Source of the DNA: Vandiemenella viatica
Lineage: Eukaryota; Arthropoda; Insecta; Orthoptera; Morabidae
DNA: 64,000 bases
Assembly (NCBI GenBank): GCA_031002005.1
Contig: CM061921.1
Span: 145,547,283-145,611,282, forward strand
Reading direction: 5' to 3'
Positions 10,080-22,763 of the stretch are shown piece after piece. The first letter of the stretch is position 1. Each line of letters opens with the position of its first letter. Made by a program: the position numbers and the translations under genes. The notes beneath the pieces were generated by a model, which did not search any database, was not told the origin of the DNA, and saw nothing but the letters and a program-made list of their open reading frames with translations.

Positions 10080-13000
10080 CTTTTGGACCCAAACTCCTTC
10101 ATTCATTTTGAATGCACCTGTTTGAACTCCTCTGTACAGAGTGTACCACGTCTTCTTTTGGCGTGTTCATCTCAGCTTGTACCATTTGTCATTAATTTCT
10201 TCCAAACAAGATCCCTGTTCAAAGCATCTTCTGGTTTTAGTCCCATCAAATGATATTTATGAACCAGGGAATTACAGTTTTGGGTCTTGAATCAAATAAA
10301 ATATAAATTTTTTTGTTAGTCTGTTCTCCTCCATCCGTTTGAGGTGGCCATAGAACCATGCCTATCTTTTGCAGATTGCTTTGGTGATTTTCTCTATTTT
10401 GCTGTTGACTTCTTTGTTGGATCTCTTTTGGTGGATGCCATTCTTGAAGTTGAAGTTCTTTCTCCAATTCTCCCAAGAGTCCTTTATTGGAATTCAGGGC
10501 CAAGGTTTCAGCTGCATACAAAACTACTGGTTTTAGAACTGTTTCATTATGACGTATCTTACTTGGAGACCATCAGACATGTTAAAACAGATTTCAATCT
10601 CCTTCGTATATGTTGAAGGGTACACAGCATATATGTCTGTGGCATAGTCAAATTCTCAAAATGCACCCTAGTTTTTGAGATATTCACATTGAAATAAACA
10701 AAAAATTATAAATGTCAGGTATGTAGTAAATTATTGCCCCCTTGTTATGAAATGGTAGCATGGTCTATGCATTAGGGTATTAGCTACATCATATTCTGAC
10801 CTGAGTTCAAATCCCTGCAGAATTGAATATTTTTATTTATTTTTATCTTCAAAAATTGTTAAGCTTGACTTATTTATTTTGTTAATACTTTATTTACCCA
10901 CTATTATTGTGTGCAATAAAATTTAAAACAAGTCACATTGCTTAATAACAGATACACTAAACATAATTTTGACCCATTTATCCATAATGGCTTCCTAATA
11001 TGACTTGCCCATACCCAATGAAATTAAGTCAGGAGCAGAGTCTGCTAGTAAACTGGAATCTGACCCAAGAAGTTTGCAATGTTTATAAGCATTTGTCACT
11101 TGTTCTTCCATTTCCTTGTTGAGCTCCTTTTTTCATCACAGATAGGCCTCCTATTTTATTTCCAACCATTTACATGCAACCGTTCTTGGAACGAATCGAG
11201 TGTAGAAGAAAGAAAGAAAAAACTATCTTCCCAATGCTACGTATTTCGTTTAAAATACCTCTTGATGATATGCAAGTAAAGAAATGACCAAGATGAAATA
11301 AATAAAATGATAGTAACTATTTCAACTGAAAATGCACCAAAACAATTTATTAACAAAAAGTGAAAAAATAATGTAAGAATGGAGACTTTCCTGACGTATG
11401 ATTGCAATTAAGTTTTCAAGGGTGCACGGCCAATTTGTGATGTGAAAAGACAATCCATCATTAGACCCATGAATTCATTATGAAAAAAAAAATTTCAAGA
11501 AAAAAAATGATGTTGAATTGTAGGTAATATGATTTGTTTTAAATATTATTTCACTCAATAAAAGTAAGTAAATGAAGTTTTGACAAAATAAAAAGGTCAA
11601 GCTTGACAATTTCTGAAGATAAAAATAAATAAAAATATTTGATTCTGCATGGATTTGAACTCGGGTCACAAAATTATGAAGTTAACACCCTAACGCATAT
11701 ACCAGGCTACAATTTGGTAATATGAGGCAATAATTTACTATATACCAAACATTTAGAATTTTTTGTTTATTTGCATGCAAATATCTCAAAAACTAGGGCG
11801 CATTTTGAGAAACTGCTATACCACACTCATATATGCTGTGTACCCTTCAACATGTATGAAGGAGCTCAAAATCCATTCTTAACAAGTCTGATGGTTCCCA
11901 AGTTAGTATTTTGTGAGAGACATTTTTTATTGTAGACCTCTTGCAAAGTTTGGTAGACTATTTCTGGTTTGTGAATCCTTTCCCAAAGAGCTTCTTTGTC
12001 CAATCCATTTTTCATAATGATTTCACCAAGGTACTTTTTCCACTCGACTAAAGTCTCCATATTTGGTTTGAAGTTTCGGTGGAGCATCCTTGATATTAGT
12101 CATTAATTCCATTTGCTCAAAATATATCTGTAAATAGGTTTGATCAGCAATTTCCTTCAGAAAATCAATTTGGATCCTGGCAGTTTCTAAGTCATCTGAT
12201 AGCATAGTGATGTCATCGGCAAAAGCTTGTGATCTCTTTAGATTTAGTTCCTATTTTTTATGGGCTATAGTCAGTTTCCTTTAATTTCACTCACCAGGTC
12301 CAAATGATCTTTTCGAGAATACAGTTAAAAAGTAGTGGAGACAGACCGTCACCTTGCCTGACTCCAGTTGTGACTTCAGAAGCATCTGACAGACATCCTA
12401 AAGACTTAACTTTTGATTTTTTGTTTGTCAGTTTGGATCTAATTATAGCCAATAATCTTAGGTCAACTCCAAATTAATTGAGGATGTTGAATAGCACTTC
12501 CTGGTCTATCGAGTCATAGGTTGTCTTAATGTCCACAAACACTGACACATATTGCTTTGACCTGAGCGTGTAGTATCTGACAATTGTCTTAAGGTTGTGG
12601 ATCTGTTCCCATGTTGAGCGATTTTTTCTGAAGCCCCCTTCTTATTCACCTATTTGGTGCCCAACTTGGGATTTTAATCTCTCCAGGATTGCAAGTAAAA
12701 GAAGTTTGTAAGTTACCGGAAGCAAGGAAATTCCTCTGTAGTTGTCAACAATCTTCCTACTGCCTTTTATGTGCAATGCGTGTATCAAAGCTGTTTTCCA
12801 ATCTTCGAGTAAAATTTCCTTGTTCCAAATTTCTTCTATTTGCTTTTGCAACATTTCTATTGATTCTTCAGTGGCATATTTCCATAGTTCTGTAGTTGTG
12901 GAGTCTTCTCCAGATGGCTTACTGTTTTTGAGTCTAGCAATGTGGCACTTGATTTCATTTTTGTCGGGTGGTAAGGATACCAGGTATCTGAATAAGGGTT

Positions 13001-14765
13001 TCTCTGTCTTAATAGGGTTTATGGGCTTATCACAGTTAAGTAAGCTTTTAAAATGGTCAGAAAGGATCCTACATTATACTTCATTTGATATGGCCAGTGT
13101 GCCATCTTACCTTTGAAAGCAGAGCGACGATGGTTTGTATCCTGCCATTTTCTTTTAAATGTTGTGTAGTACTCTCTATTTTTGTTTTTCTTAAAATTCT
13201 GTTCTAAATTTACAATAAGCAATTCTTTGTAACTACGTTTCACTGCTCAGATCACTCTAGCTGTTTGGGCCTGTTTTGTAGGTTTCCGAGTCAGTTTCCG
13301 ATTTAGTTGTGTAGTATTTTTTCAATGCTTGTAGTCTTTCTTTGTGCATCGATTCTCAGTTGTCAATCCACCAGGTGTGTTTTTTCTTTCTTTTCATTTC
13401 TGCAAGTTCCTTTGCTGCCTCATTCAGGTGACGTTTTGTGTTGTTAAAGTTGAAATCACTGGGTATGACCTTCTCCTGAAACTCCCATCATTTTTTGCTT
13501 GTGTTTATCATTGTCGAAGCGTATGATCTGTTTGGGTGTTTTCTTATTGTTTGTGGGATGGGTTTGAACTTGATTATTGACCTATAATTATATTACATTT
13601 ATGCTCTTTTTTACTTTAATGTTCATAATCTCAGGTCTATTTTTCCTGGAGATACTAACGTGGCCTATTTGGATCTTTCCAAAGGCTTGGACGGGAGGTC
13701 GCCACGTTGTTTGCTTTCTTGGCAAATGATGAAAGTGTGTCGACATGACCTAAAGGCTATGATTTATACCAAGGCAGAGTAATCTCTTACCATTTTGATT
13801 GTTTTTTTTTTTTTTTGTGAGTGGAATAATGTCCAATAATTTTCCAGTATTTCTTTTCTCGCCCAAGTTGGATGTTGAAATCCCCCATAATAATTTTTAC
13901 ATGGTACTTGGAAATCTTGGCTAGATTTTCATCTAGTAGATCCTAAAATTTTTCCACTTCATGTGGATCTGATCAGTGTTTATCATTTGTGGTGGCGTGT
14001 GCATTTATCAATGTGTTGGTTTTGTTGGCGCACTTGATTGTTAATATAGATAACCGATCTTTTACCTGTACAAAGTTTTCAACTGATTTACGGATTGTAG
14101 TTTTCACAGCAAAAGCTGTTCCAAGCATCAGAGACACATTGAAAATCCTTTTCTGGACTTGACTCTTGAAGAATCGCTAACCTTCAGAATCGAAAATCTG
14201 CGTCTGGGTATTGTGTTTCTTGCAGTGCTATTACAGATATCTGGTTTTTGTTAAGTGCTCTAGTAAGGGTTTTTATCTTACCAGTTTGGGTGAGTGAATT
14301 TAATGTTGCTAGAAAAGTTTTGGATTTGTTTCTGAGTTTTCGACTGTTGGGGATATTCCGAGACGCTCCGACTCGTCTTTTACATGATGCTGAGTCTCCC
14401 CCCCAAACCGAATGAGATTCCTGTGCCACAGCTTTTGTGACAAGGGATTCATCCAAAGATTTACCCCCTGGAGTAATATTCTTTAGACGTTTTGCCATCA
14501 TGCATGTTTGGCTTACATTTTTTTGTTGATGTCTACACATCCGTGTTACAGCTAAGGTTGTTAGCCCTAGAGGTTGCCTCTTGGTGTACTCTGGCTTCTT
14601 TTACCTTCCTCCTTCATCTGTCATACGTAAGTTTGCTCCATGAGAGCTATTTTATCTCTCTCAAGTCTGCCGGTCAACCGGAGAGGACCTGAGGACCTCC
14701 CTATCTGCCACCTGGGACGCTCCACGTGGGAGTATCACCTCTCCCACCACTATGACAGTTTAGTA
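10080..14765 (-). pseudogene. RTE-like LINE (endonuclease plus RT), near full length but dead
   Basis: Read on the minus strand, the 5' leader lies near 14540-14765 (a GGTGATACTCCCACGTGGAG block). An endonuclease start follows at 14184-14300 (LNKNQISVIALQET). RT blocks come next: YRGISLLPVTYKLL near 12700, GVRQGDGLSP near 12345, and catalytic FADD encoded at 12212-12223. A C-terminal part with LYAAETLALN is at 10490-10540. Without the 1341-bp insertion at 10562-11902 the copy is about 3.3 kb, the usual size of RTE elements. Stops and frameshifts are spread throughout, so it is not functional. Insect members of this group are often mis-annotated as craniofacial-development-protein-2-like. The clade assignment is inferred from motif style. 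Confidence 0.85.
10562..11902. mobile_element. Non-autonomous DNA transposon, ~340-bp TIRs, TTA duplication
   Basis: The left end begins CTTGGAGACCATCAGAC and the right end is its diverged inverse, GTCTGATGGTTCCCAAG. The inverted repeats continue inward for about 340 bp (10562-10900 against 11560-11902). TTA flanks both ends (10559-10561 and 11903-11905). The insertion splits the RTE-like LINE exactly between ...CLSQNT and KIRHNETV..., and removing it with one TTA restores the continuous LINE reading, which confirms the ends. The 660-bp middle has no transposase. A TTA duplication is compatible with PIF/Harbinger and some other superfamilies, but the terminal bases do not decide. Confidence 0.88.
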
Positions 14766-15049
14766 GGTTCGGTTTAATGCATCTTCTATTTTATTATTAA
14801 CAGCTAACTTTTATTGGTTCCAATATTTAACTAAATTCAAATAACTTGTTAGTAGTGGTGAACATTTTAATATACAGACATTTCATAAGTGTATTACAGT
14901 TTGAAACTTAAAGATTATTGAAAAATCTGATTTGATATAAGCACTAAGAAGGGGGATGATACACTTCTGTTTAGAGGTATTTGCTTGAGGAAAAACATGT
15001 TTTAAAAGTGTGCCAATTGTTATAAAGCAGTGACAAATGAATATTAGAG
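14766..15049. other. AT-rich spacer
   Basis: Nothing recognised. A 12- to 13-base G run follows at about 15068-15080. Confidence 0.5.
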
Positions 15050-16240
15050 CATGGTACAAGGTGGAAAGGGGGGGGGGGGTGACTGTACGGATGGGGTTAA
15101 ATTGGTGATAAATGAGACTGTAAGAACGGAGACTTCCCTGGTGTATGCTTGCAATGAGATGAAGATGACAGAGCTAGTTGTCGAAATATTATGTTTTCAA
15201 AACACAATCCGGTGGAACACCCAAGAAGACTTCATTGCGAGACTGAGACTTTTAAATGAGATTGTAAGGTTTGTTTTAGGTATAGTAAGATTTCATATTT
15301 GGAGGAATTAAGTAGGGGCTTTCAGGTTCAACTGAGATTCAGAAAAGGAGGATGATACTTTAAGCAGAGAGGGAGAGAAAAATGTTTTGGAACTGGCAAC
15401 AGGTCACAATGGCAGAATGAATTTGGAAGACGAGGCCTTTAGAGAGAAATTAACTGACTATTTGAAAAAAAAAAAATAACCACAGAGAATTGTATTAAAA
15501 GGGGGAGGCTTTAACATGATAGGAGTGTACTGGCAAAGAAGCAGGATTGATGAATCAAGGGAGCAGATATTTTTCAAGCACCAACTCTCAGGTGGTAAAG
15601 TCTAAGTGGTCAAAGTAAGTTGGATGTCTTACTGATATAGCCTCATAACTGTGTAAGGTGATCATAAAGCAATTATAATGGTTACATAAGAGTATTCAGA
15701 AAACCAGTGGCCAAGAATGAAGATAGATATAAATACATTTAATTATGAGAAGGCATGGAATCCTGAACTGAAGAGAAATTTTAGGGAAAGTTTGTATGTG
15801 GACTGGTCACACCAGAATAGTGGAGAAGATGTGTGGAAAAAGTTCATAGAGATGACAAGAATGAAAAGAAAAGGGCATATCACGTGAAACAGTTAAATAG
15901 GAATTTATAGTGTCTGTGAGGGAAGAAGCTGGAATGGAAATTAAATAATTAATCTAGAAATTTGTGTGTATATGTAAGGCATGTTAGGGGGAGGGACAAC
16001 ATTTAGGCAGCTGTGGATGAAGATTGGTAAGACTTTACTGAGGATATGAAACAGGCAAATATATTAACCAACTAATTTGATAAAGTCATTATTAATTTTC
16101 ATGTATATATGGTAGGGGAATCACCTAGAACAACAGCTTTTGATGTAGGAAAATAAAACTAAATCCTGAGGATGATATGATGTAGCTAGTCATAATAAGG
16201 TGCTATAAGAGGGGTTTGGATCTTTATGACAAGTTCTTTC
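15050..16240 (+). pseudogene. CR1/L2-like LINE endonuclease-region relic
   Basis: Broken plus-strand frames show a late endonuclease region. Examples are REKLTDYLKK near 15450, a GGxFNMIGVYW-like block near 15500-15530 corresponding to the GDFN motif, and DxxSREQIFF after it. Further text near 15740-15860 fits the linker before the RT. No RT core follows, because the sequence breaks off near 16240. There are many stops. A 62-codon minus-strand frame downstream at 16544-16732 has no likeness to anything. Confidence 0.55.
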
Positions 16241-16254
16241 CCTGCCTTCTTTTT

Positions 16255-16430
16255 GAGCTCTATGGATGAACGCTGACTGAACTTAAATGTATTTTATATA
16301 GCATATAAATGCATATTCAGGTCATTTTCCTAGTTTTGGTCATATTATGTATAGTATTTATGGTCATATTTTGAGGAAAAGTCGAATTTTTTTAGCAGGA
16401 ATTCACTGGAAGTTATAGATGAGAAGAAAT
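16255..16430. repeat. hAT-like terminal-region repeat
   Basis: The text has repeated TGGTCATATT words and an ATAAATGCATATTCAGGTCA block. It resembles the stretch 20895-20990 downstream of the hAT-like relic (GTCATATTTGCATGCATATT). It is probably an end fragment of the same family. The likeness was judged by eye. Confidence 0.35.
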
Positions 16431-17049
16431 TAAAATAATTATTCACAGAACTGTACTTGTATACATTAGAGGAAAAAACAAAACTAATTGTCAATGAACT
16501 GGTCAGAATAAGGAATTAAAGTTAAATCCATTATCATCAGTCTCTAAACGTTAATGTTCCACCCACTGTAGCATAGCCACATATTGTGAACTACACCCAA
16601 AAGTGAAGGCCAAGGATACTGTGAACCGGCTATGCTATTTGAAAGCTTTCTTGAGTAATGAGTTGAAGAGAAATGACACCCATTTTCATCTTTCAGAAAA
16701 TTATTTAAATGTACTTGTGAGGTTCCATTCAAAATAATGTGATCTGTATTGTTTGCATTAATTACTTTGGGCCATGTAGCACCATCAGAAACATTGTATT
16801 CTGTTATTCCATGTATGTTGATACTTTTATCAGGCAGTGCCTTGAGAGTGACTTAGAGACAAATCAGACAGTTCATGTAAGGATTTAATGGGCTGGTCAA
16901 TTTGATTACCTTGAATAGATGAATATGTATTTTAGTGCCTAATTCCATTATTAATTTAATTGTGATGGGGCTAACACTCCAGTGGAAATTCCCCTAGTCA
17001 TATAATTAATCCTTTTTACGCATAATTTTTTTAATTTTCTTTTATAATT
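16431..17049. other. Spacer, nothing recognised
   Basis: No coding signal or repeat family is recognised. Confidence 0.45.
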
Positions 17050-18110
17050 ACAATATTAAATTCCACCCCCATTTATTTTTCTGATTTACAAATTTTAATT
17101 TTAAATTCCTTAAACATTTTTGGTAAATTATTCATCATTACACTTGATAATTTGTTCAAATCCCTGACACCCTTACCAACAAAAGAAAATTTACCCACTC
17201 TGTTATGCATGAAATCGAGTGCAAGCTTGTGGTCATGGTCACCTTTCCCCTTCCAAGCACTATTCCTAATTCTTTGACCAATATCCCTCCAAGCCCCATC
17301 ACCAACATATGCCCTGTACATTCCCAGCACTCTCTTCACCCTCCTCCTTTCCTCCAATGAGTCCCAATCTAGCCCCTTTATGATATCAGTTGCTGACTGG
17401 GTCCTGCGATAATTTCCACAAACAAATATAGCTGCTCTTCTTTGCACACATTCCAACTCCTGCATTTGATAACAAAAAAGTGGGGCCCCAAACTACACCA
17501 CCATATTCAGCCAATGGTCTGACCAAAGTTTTGTGGCCCAATTCCCTAACTGCTCTGGTACATCCTCTCATAATCCTCTCCAGTAAATGAAGGATTTTGT
17601 AACCTTTTCCTACCACCTGCCCAATATGCTCTGCCCAATTGGGTTAGTTATCAATCATTATGCTGAGATATTTATAGTTCAAGCTTTTAACAAGCAATTC
17701 TTACCCCACCCTATAATCATAATTAACCTTTAGTTTTTTATCTGTATACCTTGTAAGATGATTCTTCTTGGCATTTATCTTCACTCCATGCTGACCTACC
17801 CATTTAGATATTTTATCCAGGTCACCCTGCAGCTGTTCACAGTCTTCAACTGTTGTGATTCTATTGTGTACCATTATATCATCTGTGAAATACCTGAATT
17901 CTGACCGTAACCAATCAACACAGTCATTCATTAGAATAATGAACAGCAACGGTCCCAATACACTAACCTGTGGCACTCCCATATTTACTTCCACCTCTTT
18001 TGATAATGTATTTCCCACTCTAACACTTTGCTATCTGGCTTTTAAGCATTCCTCTTCCCAGCAAGTAACTTTTACTTCCAATCCAAAAGTTGCCCATTGC
18101 CCATTATTCT
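17050..18110 (-). pseudogene. CR1/L2-like LINE, RT catalytic block to C-terminus
   Basis: On the minus strand the reading starts with MGVPQVSVLGPLLFI near 17940-17985 and continues with the catalytic block FTDD (Ala of FADD replaced) near 17880. QLQGDLDKISKWVGQHGVKI follows, then AEHIGQVVGKGYKILHLL near 17600. The post-RT tail is a 130-codon open stretch at 17073-17465 ending FKEFKIKICK. Frames change near 17700, 17620 and 17460. The tail still shows the conserved QRRAA, SLEERR and WDSL words of this group. Related copies occur at 21070-22450 (plus strand) and 28240-31900 (minus strand). Confidence 0.83.
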
Positions 18111-18685
18111 AAGTTCATTCAACCTACAGGGACTTCCCTGACTATGAATTATAAAGGGCTTTTTAGAAGAGACTAAGTGGGCACGGTAATGGTACTAACT
18201 TAATCTAGCTACCACACAACTAATAAATAAATAATTCACAGGCAAGTTATTCATAACATTCAAGTTTTTCAAAAAGGTTTTTTGTTTTATTTGCTTGTGA
18301 ACTTATGAGAATGGAGATAGCAAAGAAAGGATAATACAAGAGGCCTAATACAAGTTACCATTTCCTGCCTGTTGCTCAAAGTGTCTCTTTCGTTCTACTT
18401 TACTTCATGAGGGATACAATAAGCAACAAATTGACAGGTCATGTTAAACATGCTGAATACCTACTCATGCTAACTCCTACGAGATAAATTCATAAAAGTT
18501 AAAATGCTGAATTTAATTTATCTTTAGATCGATAGAGATAGGTATTTAAATAACATACAAGTTAAATGCGAGTGAGAGTTATAAAGAATTGTTAGTGTGA
18601 GCCATTTTGGCTAAGGTTTCTGCATCCCCGGGAATATATAGAAGTCTGATGAACCTTGTCATCACAACTGGTGTGGTTGGGATTT
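18111..18685. other. Spacer, nothing recognised
   Basis: AT-rich text without coding or repeat signals that I can support. Confidence 0.45.
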
Positions 18686-18689
18686 CTAA

Positions 18690-18910
18690 CATTAATTAAA
18701 CTTGCAGCAACCCCCGGTGTGTGCACACCTCCCGAGGTGCATGATTCATTTTCTATGACATGAATAAGGTTAACTACCGAAATATTGAGTTTATTTATTT
18801 GTGTGTTCATAATATGTGTTCTTCCCTCGTCGCTGCCTTCAACTTTGGTGAGTGATGAGTCATTTTCCCTTTCCTTGCAATTATTTTGCCTAAAGCAGTT
18901 TCCTTTTTTC
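18690..18910 (+). mobile_element. Palindrome-family element, single-arm copy
   Basis: The order is a GTGTGTGCACACCTCCCGAG block, ATGAATAAGGTTAACTACC (18760-18778), GAAATATTG, a GTGTGTTCAT block, TGCCTTCAACTTTGGTGAGT near 18835, and a TTTTGCCTAAAGC tail near 18890. This matches the right arm and tail of the young palindrome at 5684-6062. The segment GGT-loop-ACC-GAAATATTG is the best preserved part. Confidence 0.7.
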
Positions 18911-18989
18911 CTTAGTTTAATTAAACTTCAATTGTTAATTCAAAACTTATTTTGTTCTCCTTTGTGTGATTCTCCTTGACATGGTAAAG

Positions 18990-20990
18990 TGTGTTGGAAG
19001 GCGGAATCACTGGCAATTGTATCAGCAGACTTTGTTTCTTCAAACATTTGCAGTAAAATATGTTGAATTCTACCATCCATAGGCATTAGTGTGTGCAGAT
19101 CGAAAGAGAAATACTACACCACCTTTTAATCTCAACAATGCAGCAGCATGCCTATGTCGAGCTACATCAATCAATATCTCACTGTCGCCAATACTTCTAA
19201 AAATAATATTCAGTCAGTTTTAAATCTGCAATCGATCAGTGAGTACCAGCAAGCCAAAAAAAAAATCTGAAAGTGTGAAGTTACATGAGGGAATATGGAG
19301 AAGAAATTTTAGTATAGATGAAAGAGCTCTCTCCTGTAAGTTATATGAGATTAAAGTTATTGCAACAAAATAATCTCATGTACAACAGTATTGTGATACA
19401 GCAAGATGCAAGAACAGAGTATCATGGCATTCAGCTCGACAAAACAGAAAGTGATCTCTCTTTTATATATATATCTATAGTTTGTTATCTTCTAAATTTT
19501 CAATGATTTCTAAAGAACTCTGATAAATGATGGAACCCGCCAATATCCCACTTAATAAAGTGAACATTTCAATACCTTTGTGGAGAAGTACACGACACAG
19601 ACGATTCCAACTGAATAAACATTGACAAAGAACTATTTACCATCTTGATATGAAAATGTATTGCAGACAATCAGAACTAAGAAAGGCAATAATAAGATTT
19701 GTGTATCAATGGATGAAATTACTGATGCCTGTTGGAGATATGTTGTAAATGTTATTGTTTGAACCCTATTTGCTGACAGACCAGGTGATATATTTTTGAT
19801 GGACGGTGAAGTTCTGCTCTACAATTGCAGTCCATTTCAACAATGCTATGAAACTGTAATGGAATAGTGAAGTTAAGCGAGAACATGTCCTGCTGTTTCG
19901 TGACTGATGCTGTGCCATACATGATAAAGGCTGAAAAAGATCTTAAGGTGCTGTATCCTTAACTTGTATCACTCATGGATCACACAGGGTTGCCAAGGAA
20001 GTAAGACTAAATTTCCCTGATATTGATAGGTTAATATCAAGTGTGAAAAAGATTTTTGTCAAAGTTCCAGTGAGCATGACAAAACCTAAACAATTACTTA
20101 ATTGTCAGGGCACATGGCTTGATGTAGTTGGTTATTACTATAAATATAATGAAAAAAAATAGTTTCTGATTTTGATAAGTGTATTGTCTTCTATAAAAGT
20201 TTTCCAAGAGCTCTTTTACACCAATTTGTTCAGAAATTTTGTGTATATCAATTCAAATTTTGAAGGCATTACAATTGCAATTTCTCATCTTGAAAAAATT
20301 GGTTTAGAACTGCATGAAAGTTTCTGGATAATTAAAAGTATGGAAATTGATATAGGTCAAGCAGGGGGCAGTGTGCCTAGTTTGCTAAAGAACAAACTTC
20401 ATAAAGTGTTAAGTGGGAATACTGGATATAAAATAATCTGTAAAGTTAGTGAAATTTTATATGGTGGTGAATCTGTTATAAATGAGGTTGACCCACAATT
20501 AAATTGCAGTGACTTGAGTCTGTTTATGTATGCTCCCGTAACATCTTGCAAAGTCGAGTAAAGCTTCTCAGAGTACAAGTCAGTTTTAAGTGACAGTAGG
20601 AGAAAATTCATCTTCGAGAACTTGCATGCTGGCATCAAACAAGAATAAACTATAGTGCCTATACTAATCCACAACAAATTTATAATAAATTCCCATTCTT
20701 AATAGTAGAAATCTAGTACTCCATTCTTTTACAGAAACACAAAAATAATTTTCGAAAAAATTTAATTTTCCTGTGATGCAAGCAAATCTACAGAAGCAAA
20801 ATATGCTTTCCATATGAAAGTTATACAACTACCGAAAATAAATTATGTATAACTAAGCAAGTTTTGATGTGTAGAAAATTTAAATGTTTGGTCTTGTTTT
20901 GTCATTTTAGGTGTGATATTTACCCATTTTTAAAGTCATATTTGCATGCATATTTCTCCATTTTTTTGATCATAAACATCCGAACCATAA
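18990..20990 (+). pseudogene. hAT-like transposase relic (CGGBP1-like group)
   Basis: Plus-strand frames with many stops run from about 19050 to 20640. The clearest part is a 129-codon frame at 20172-20561 containing an ISHLEKIGLELHESFWIIK block and ending LSLFMYAPVTSCKVE. It is followed after a stop by SEYKSVLSDSRRKF near 20570-20610. This matches the C-terminal signature (PVTS.xVERSFSxYKxxLxDxRR) of a transposase family often annotated as CGG-repeat-binding-protein-1-like in arthropods. Upstream, FADRPGDIFLMDGEVL near 19765-19810 fits the central region. The copy is dead. Ends are approximate; a terminal-like repeat lies at 20895-20990. Confidence 0.7.
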
Positions 20991-21069
20991 TTATAAGAAA
21001 TATTATCATAGAAGTATTAAAATTGGTGGGTATAATCTCTTACTATGCCTACAAATACTGCTCAGACTG

Positions 21070-22450
21070 AGTGTTAAAACTTGCTGCATACCAGTGGAAA
21101 TATTCCATATTTATACCAGTTCATAAAGTGAGTGAAGCAGGTAGGAAATAGAATTACAGACTGATTACTTTAACCTCAGTAGTCAGTGATTTGATGGAGA
21201 GGTTGGTATTACACCATATCATAATGTCTATGAGGAAAGAAATTGTTTTAAGTGAGCAGTGAGGCATTATGAACGGCTATTCATGTGAATCTGAATAATA
21301 TACAATCCGTTGCAGATTAAATTAAATTTGAAGATAAAAGATAGGTAAATAGAATTTTAAAAGTGTATAAGACATATATTGGAAATGATGCTTGGATGGA
21401 CATAAGTAGAAGTATTAATAGTAATAAATGGCAGGGAAGAGATGACCATGACCACAATGTGGCACCTGATTTCAGGTAAAAAGGAATGGGAAAATATTCT
21501 TTTGTAGGTATGGGAGTCAGAGATTTAAATAAATTACGATGGTGGCTGAGTGGTTAACACTCTGGCCTTGCATTCTGGAGGACGCCAGTTTGAATCCCAT
21601 CTGGGCATCAAGATTTGGGTTTTCCATGGTTTCCCCAAATCACTCCAGACAAATTCCAGGATGCTTCCTGCAAAAGGCCATGGCCAAATTCCTTTCCTTT
21701 CCTCGTCCCCAGTCCTATGCCACTTCTAATTATCTTGACATCAATGAGGTGTAAAGCCATTAAAAAAATACCGAGGGATAGAAGGAACAATTTATCAGAA
21801 TCACTGAAAATTTTAAAACTATATACTATATATTATACTATAAGTATAAAGGTAGTGATTTTGCAATCAAGGAATTTAAAAATAAAAAAGGATTGGAAAA
21901 GCAGATGTTTAGGGAAATTGCCGCTGGTGCATATTCTCCACCACAATTAAATTAAATTGACAATGGAGGCCAAGTTGATGGTGTCACCTATATCTCTCCA
22001 TGGTATTTTACAGAGTAACCCATAAAATGGTTTTAATAAGGTTAAAATCATTGGGGTGAACATGAGTGTTTGTTGCTGGGCAGATGAAATCTTAAGAGGA
22101 AAGAATGAAAAAGTTTGGATAGAAAACAGGATATCAATTAGATGTAAATAAGGAATGGAGTGTAATGTGTAGATACCTCTGCTGCTCAATGTCAAATGCA
22201 TGATTCTTTTGTCGTTTTACAGTCACAAGTTGTTTACAGATGGTGTTATATTGTATAGTAGGATTAAAAGGAGAGAGGAACATTATCAGCTACAGAATGA
22301 CCTTAATATATTAGATAGTTAGGTACGTCAATATGAATGGAGAAAAATGTCGAAACGACTTATTTTACTAGGCATTTGGGGAAAAATGGTATAGATTTTT
22401 CTAAAAATGTTGGGAAAACATGGTACTAAAGTTTTTATTGGCTAAGCAGA
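21070..22450 (+). pseudogene. CR1/L2-like LINE fragments, rearranged
   Basis: Pieces match the element at 17050-18110 but in broken order. NYRLITLTSVVSDLMERLVL (21155-21215) is the start of the RT. A DDHDHN ... GVRDLNK tail block is at 21440-21530. FTDGVILYSRIKR with QLQNDLNIL near 22230-22310 is the catalytic and following block. The tail piece therefore precedes the catalytic piece, so at least two copies or a rearrangement are involved. The SINE at 21537-21772 lies inside. Confidence 0.65.
21537..21772 (+). mobile_element. SINE, full-length copy
   Basis: The copy has a tRNA-like head (GTGGCTGAGTGGTTAACACT) and a B box AGTTTGAATCCC near 21588-21599. The body carries GGGTTTTCCATGGTTTCCCC, and the end is a TGTAAAGCCATT plus A-run. 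It inserted in LINE sequence just after a GVRDLNK-coding block. I could not define a convincing target duplication. Confidence 0.88.
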
Positions 22451-22763
22451 GGAAATGAAATATATAAGTGAGAGTAAAAATATTCATAATTTATTATAAA
22501 AGAGTGATATTTTACATCCCTAAGCAAAATCAATATTACATTAATTTTTAGAACTGCCATGCACTTGACCAAACAGATAATTTATTTCTTGCCATAAATT
22601 ACATTTAAAAAGAAAATACTCTGACTAGATATTAGATGTTTTTCAAAAATTTTGAAAGCATCCTGTTATCTTTGCTTGACCCTTAAACTTATAATGTAGA
22701 TACTGTGTTTTCCTTATTTGTTCCTTTGTGTGATTTTTTTGTGTTGTTGGTTTTTTTTTTCAG

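Noticed and set aside
11640..11720. tRNA-like text on the minus strand
   Set aside because: It is the inverse copy of the same text at 10780-10825 inside the terminal repeats of a transposon, and does not fold as a tRNA.
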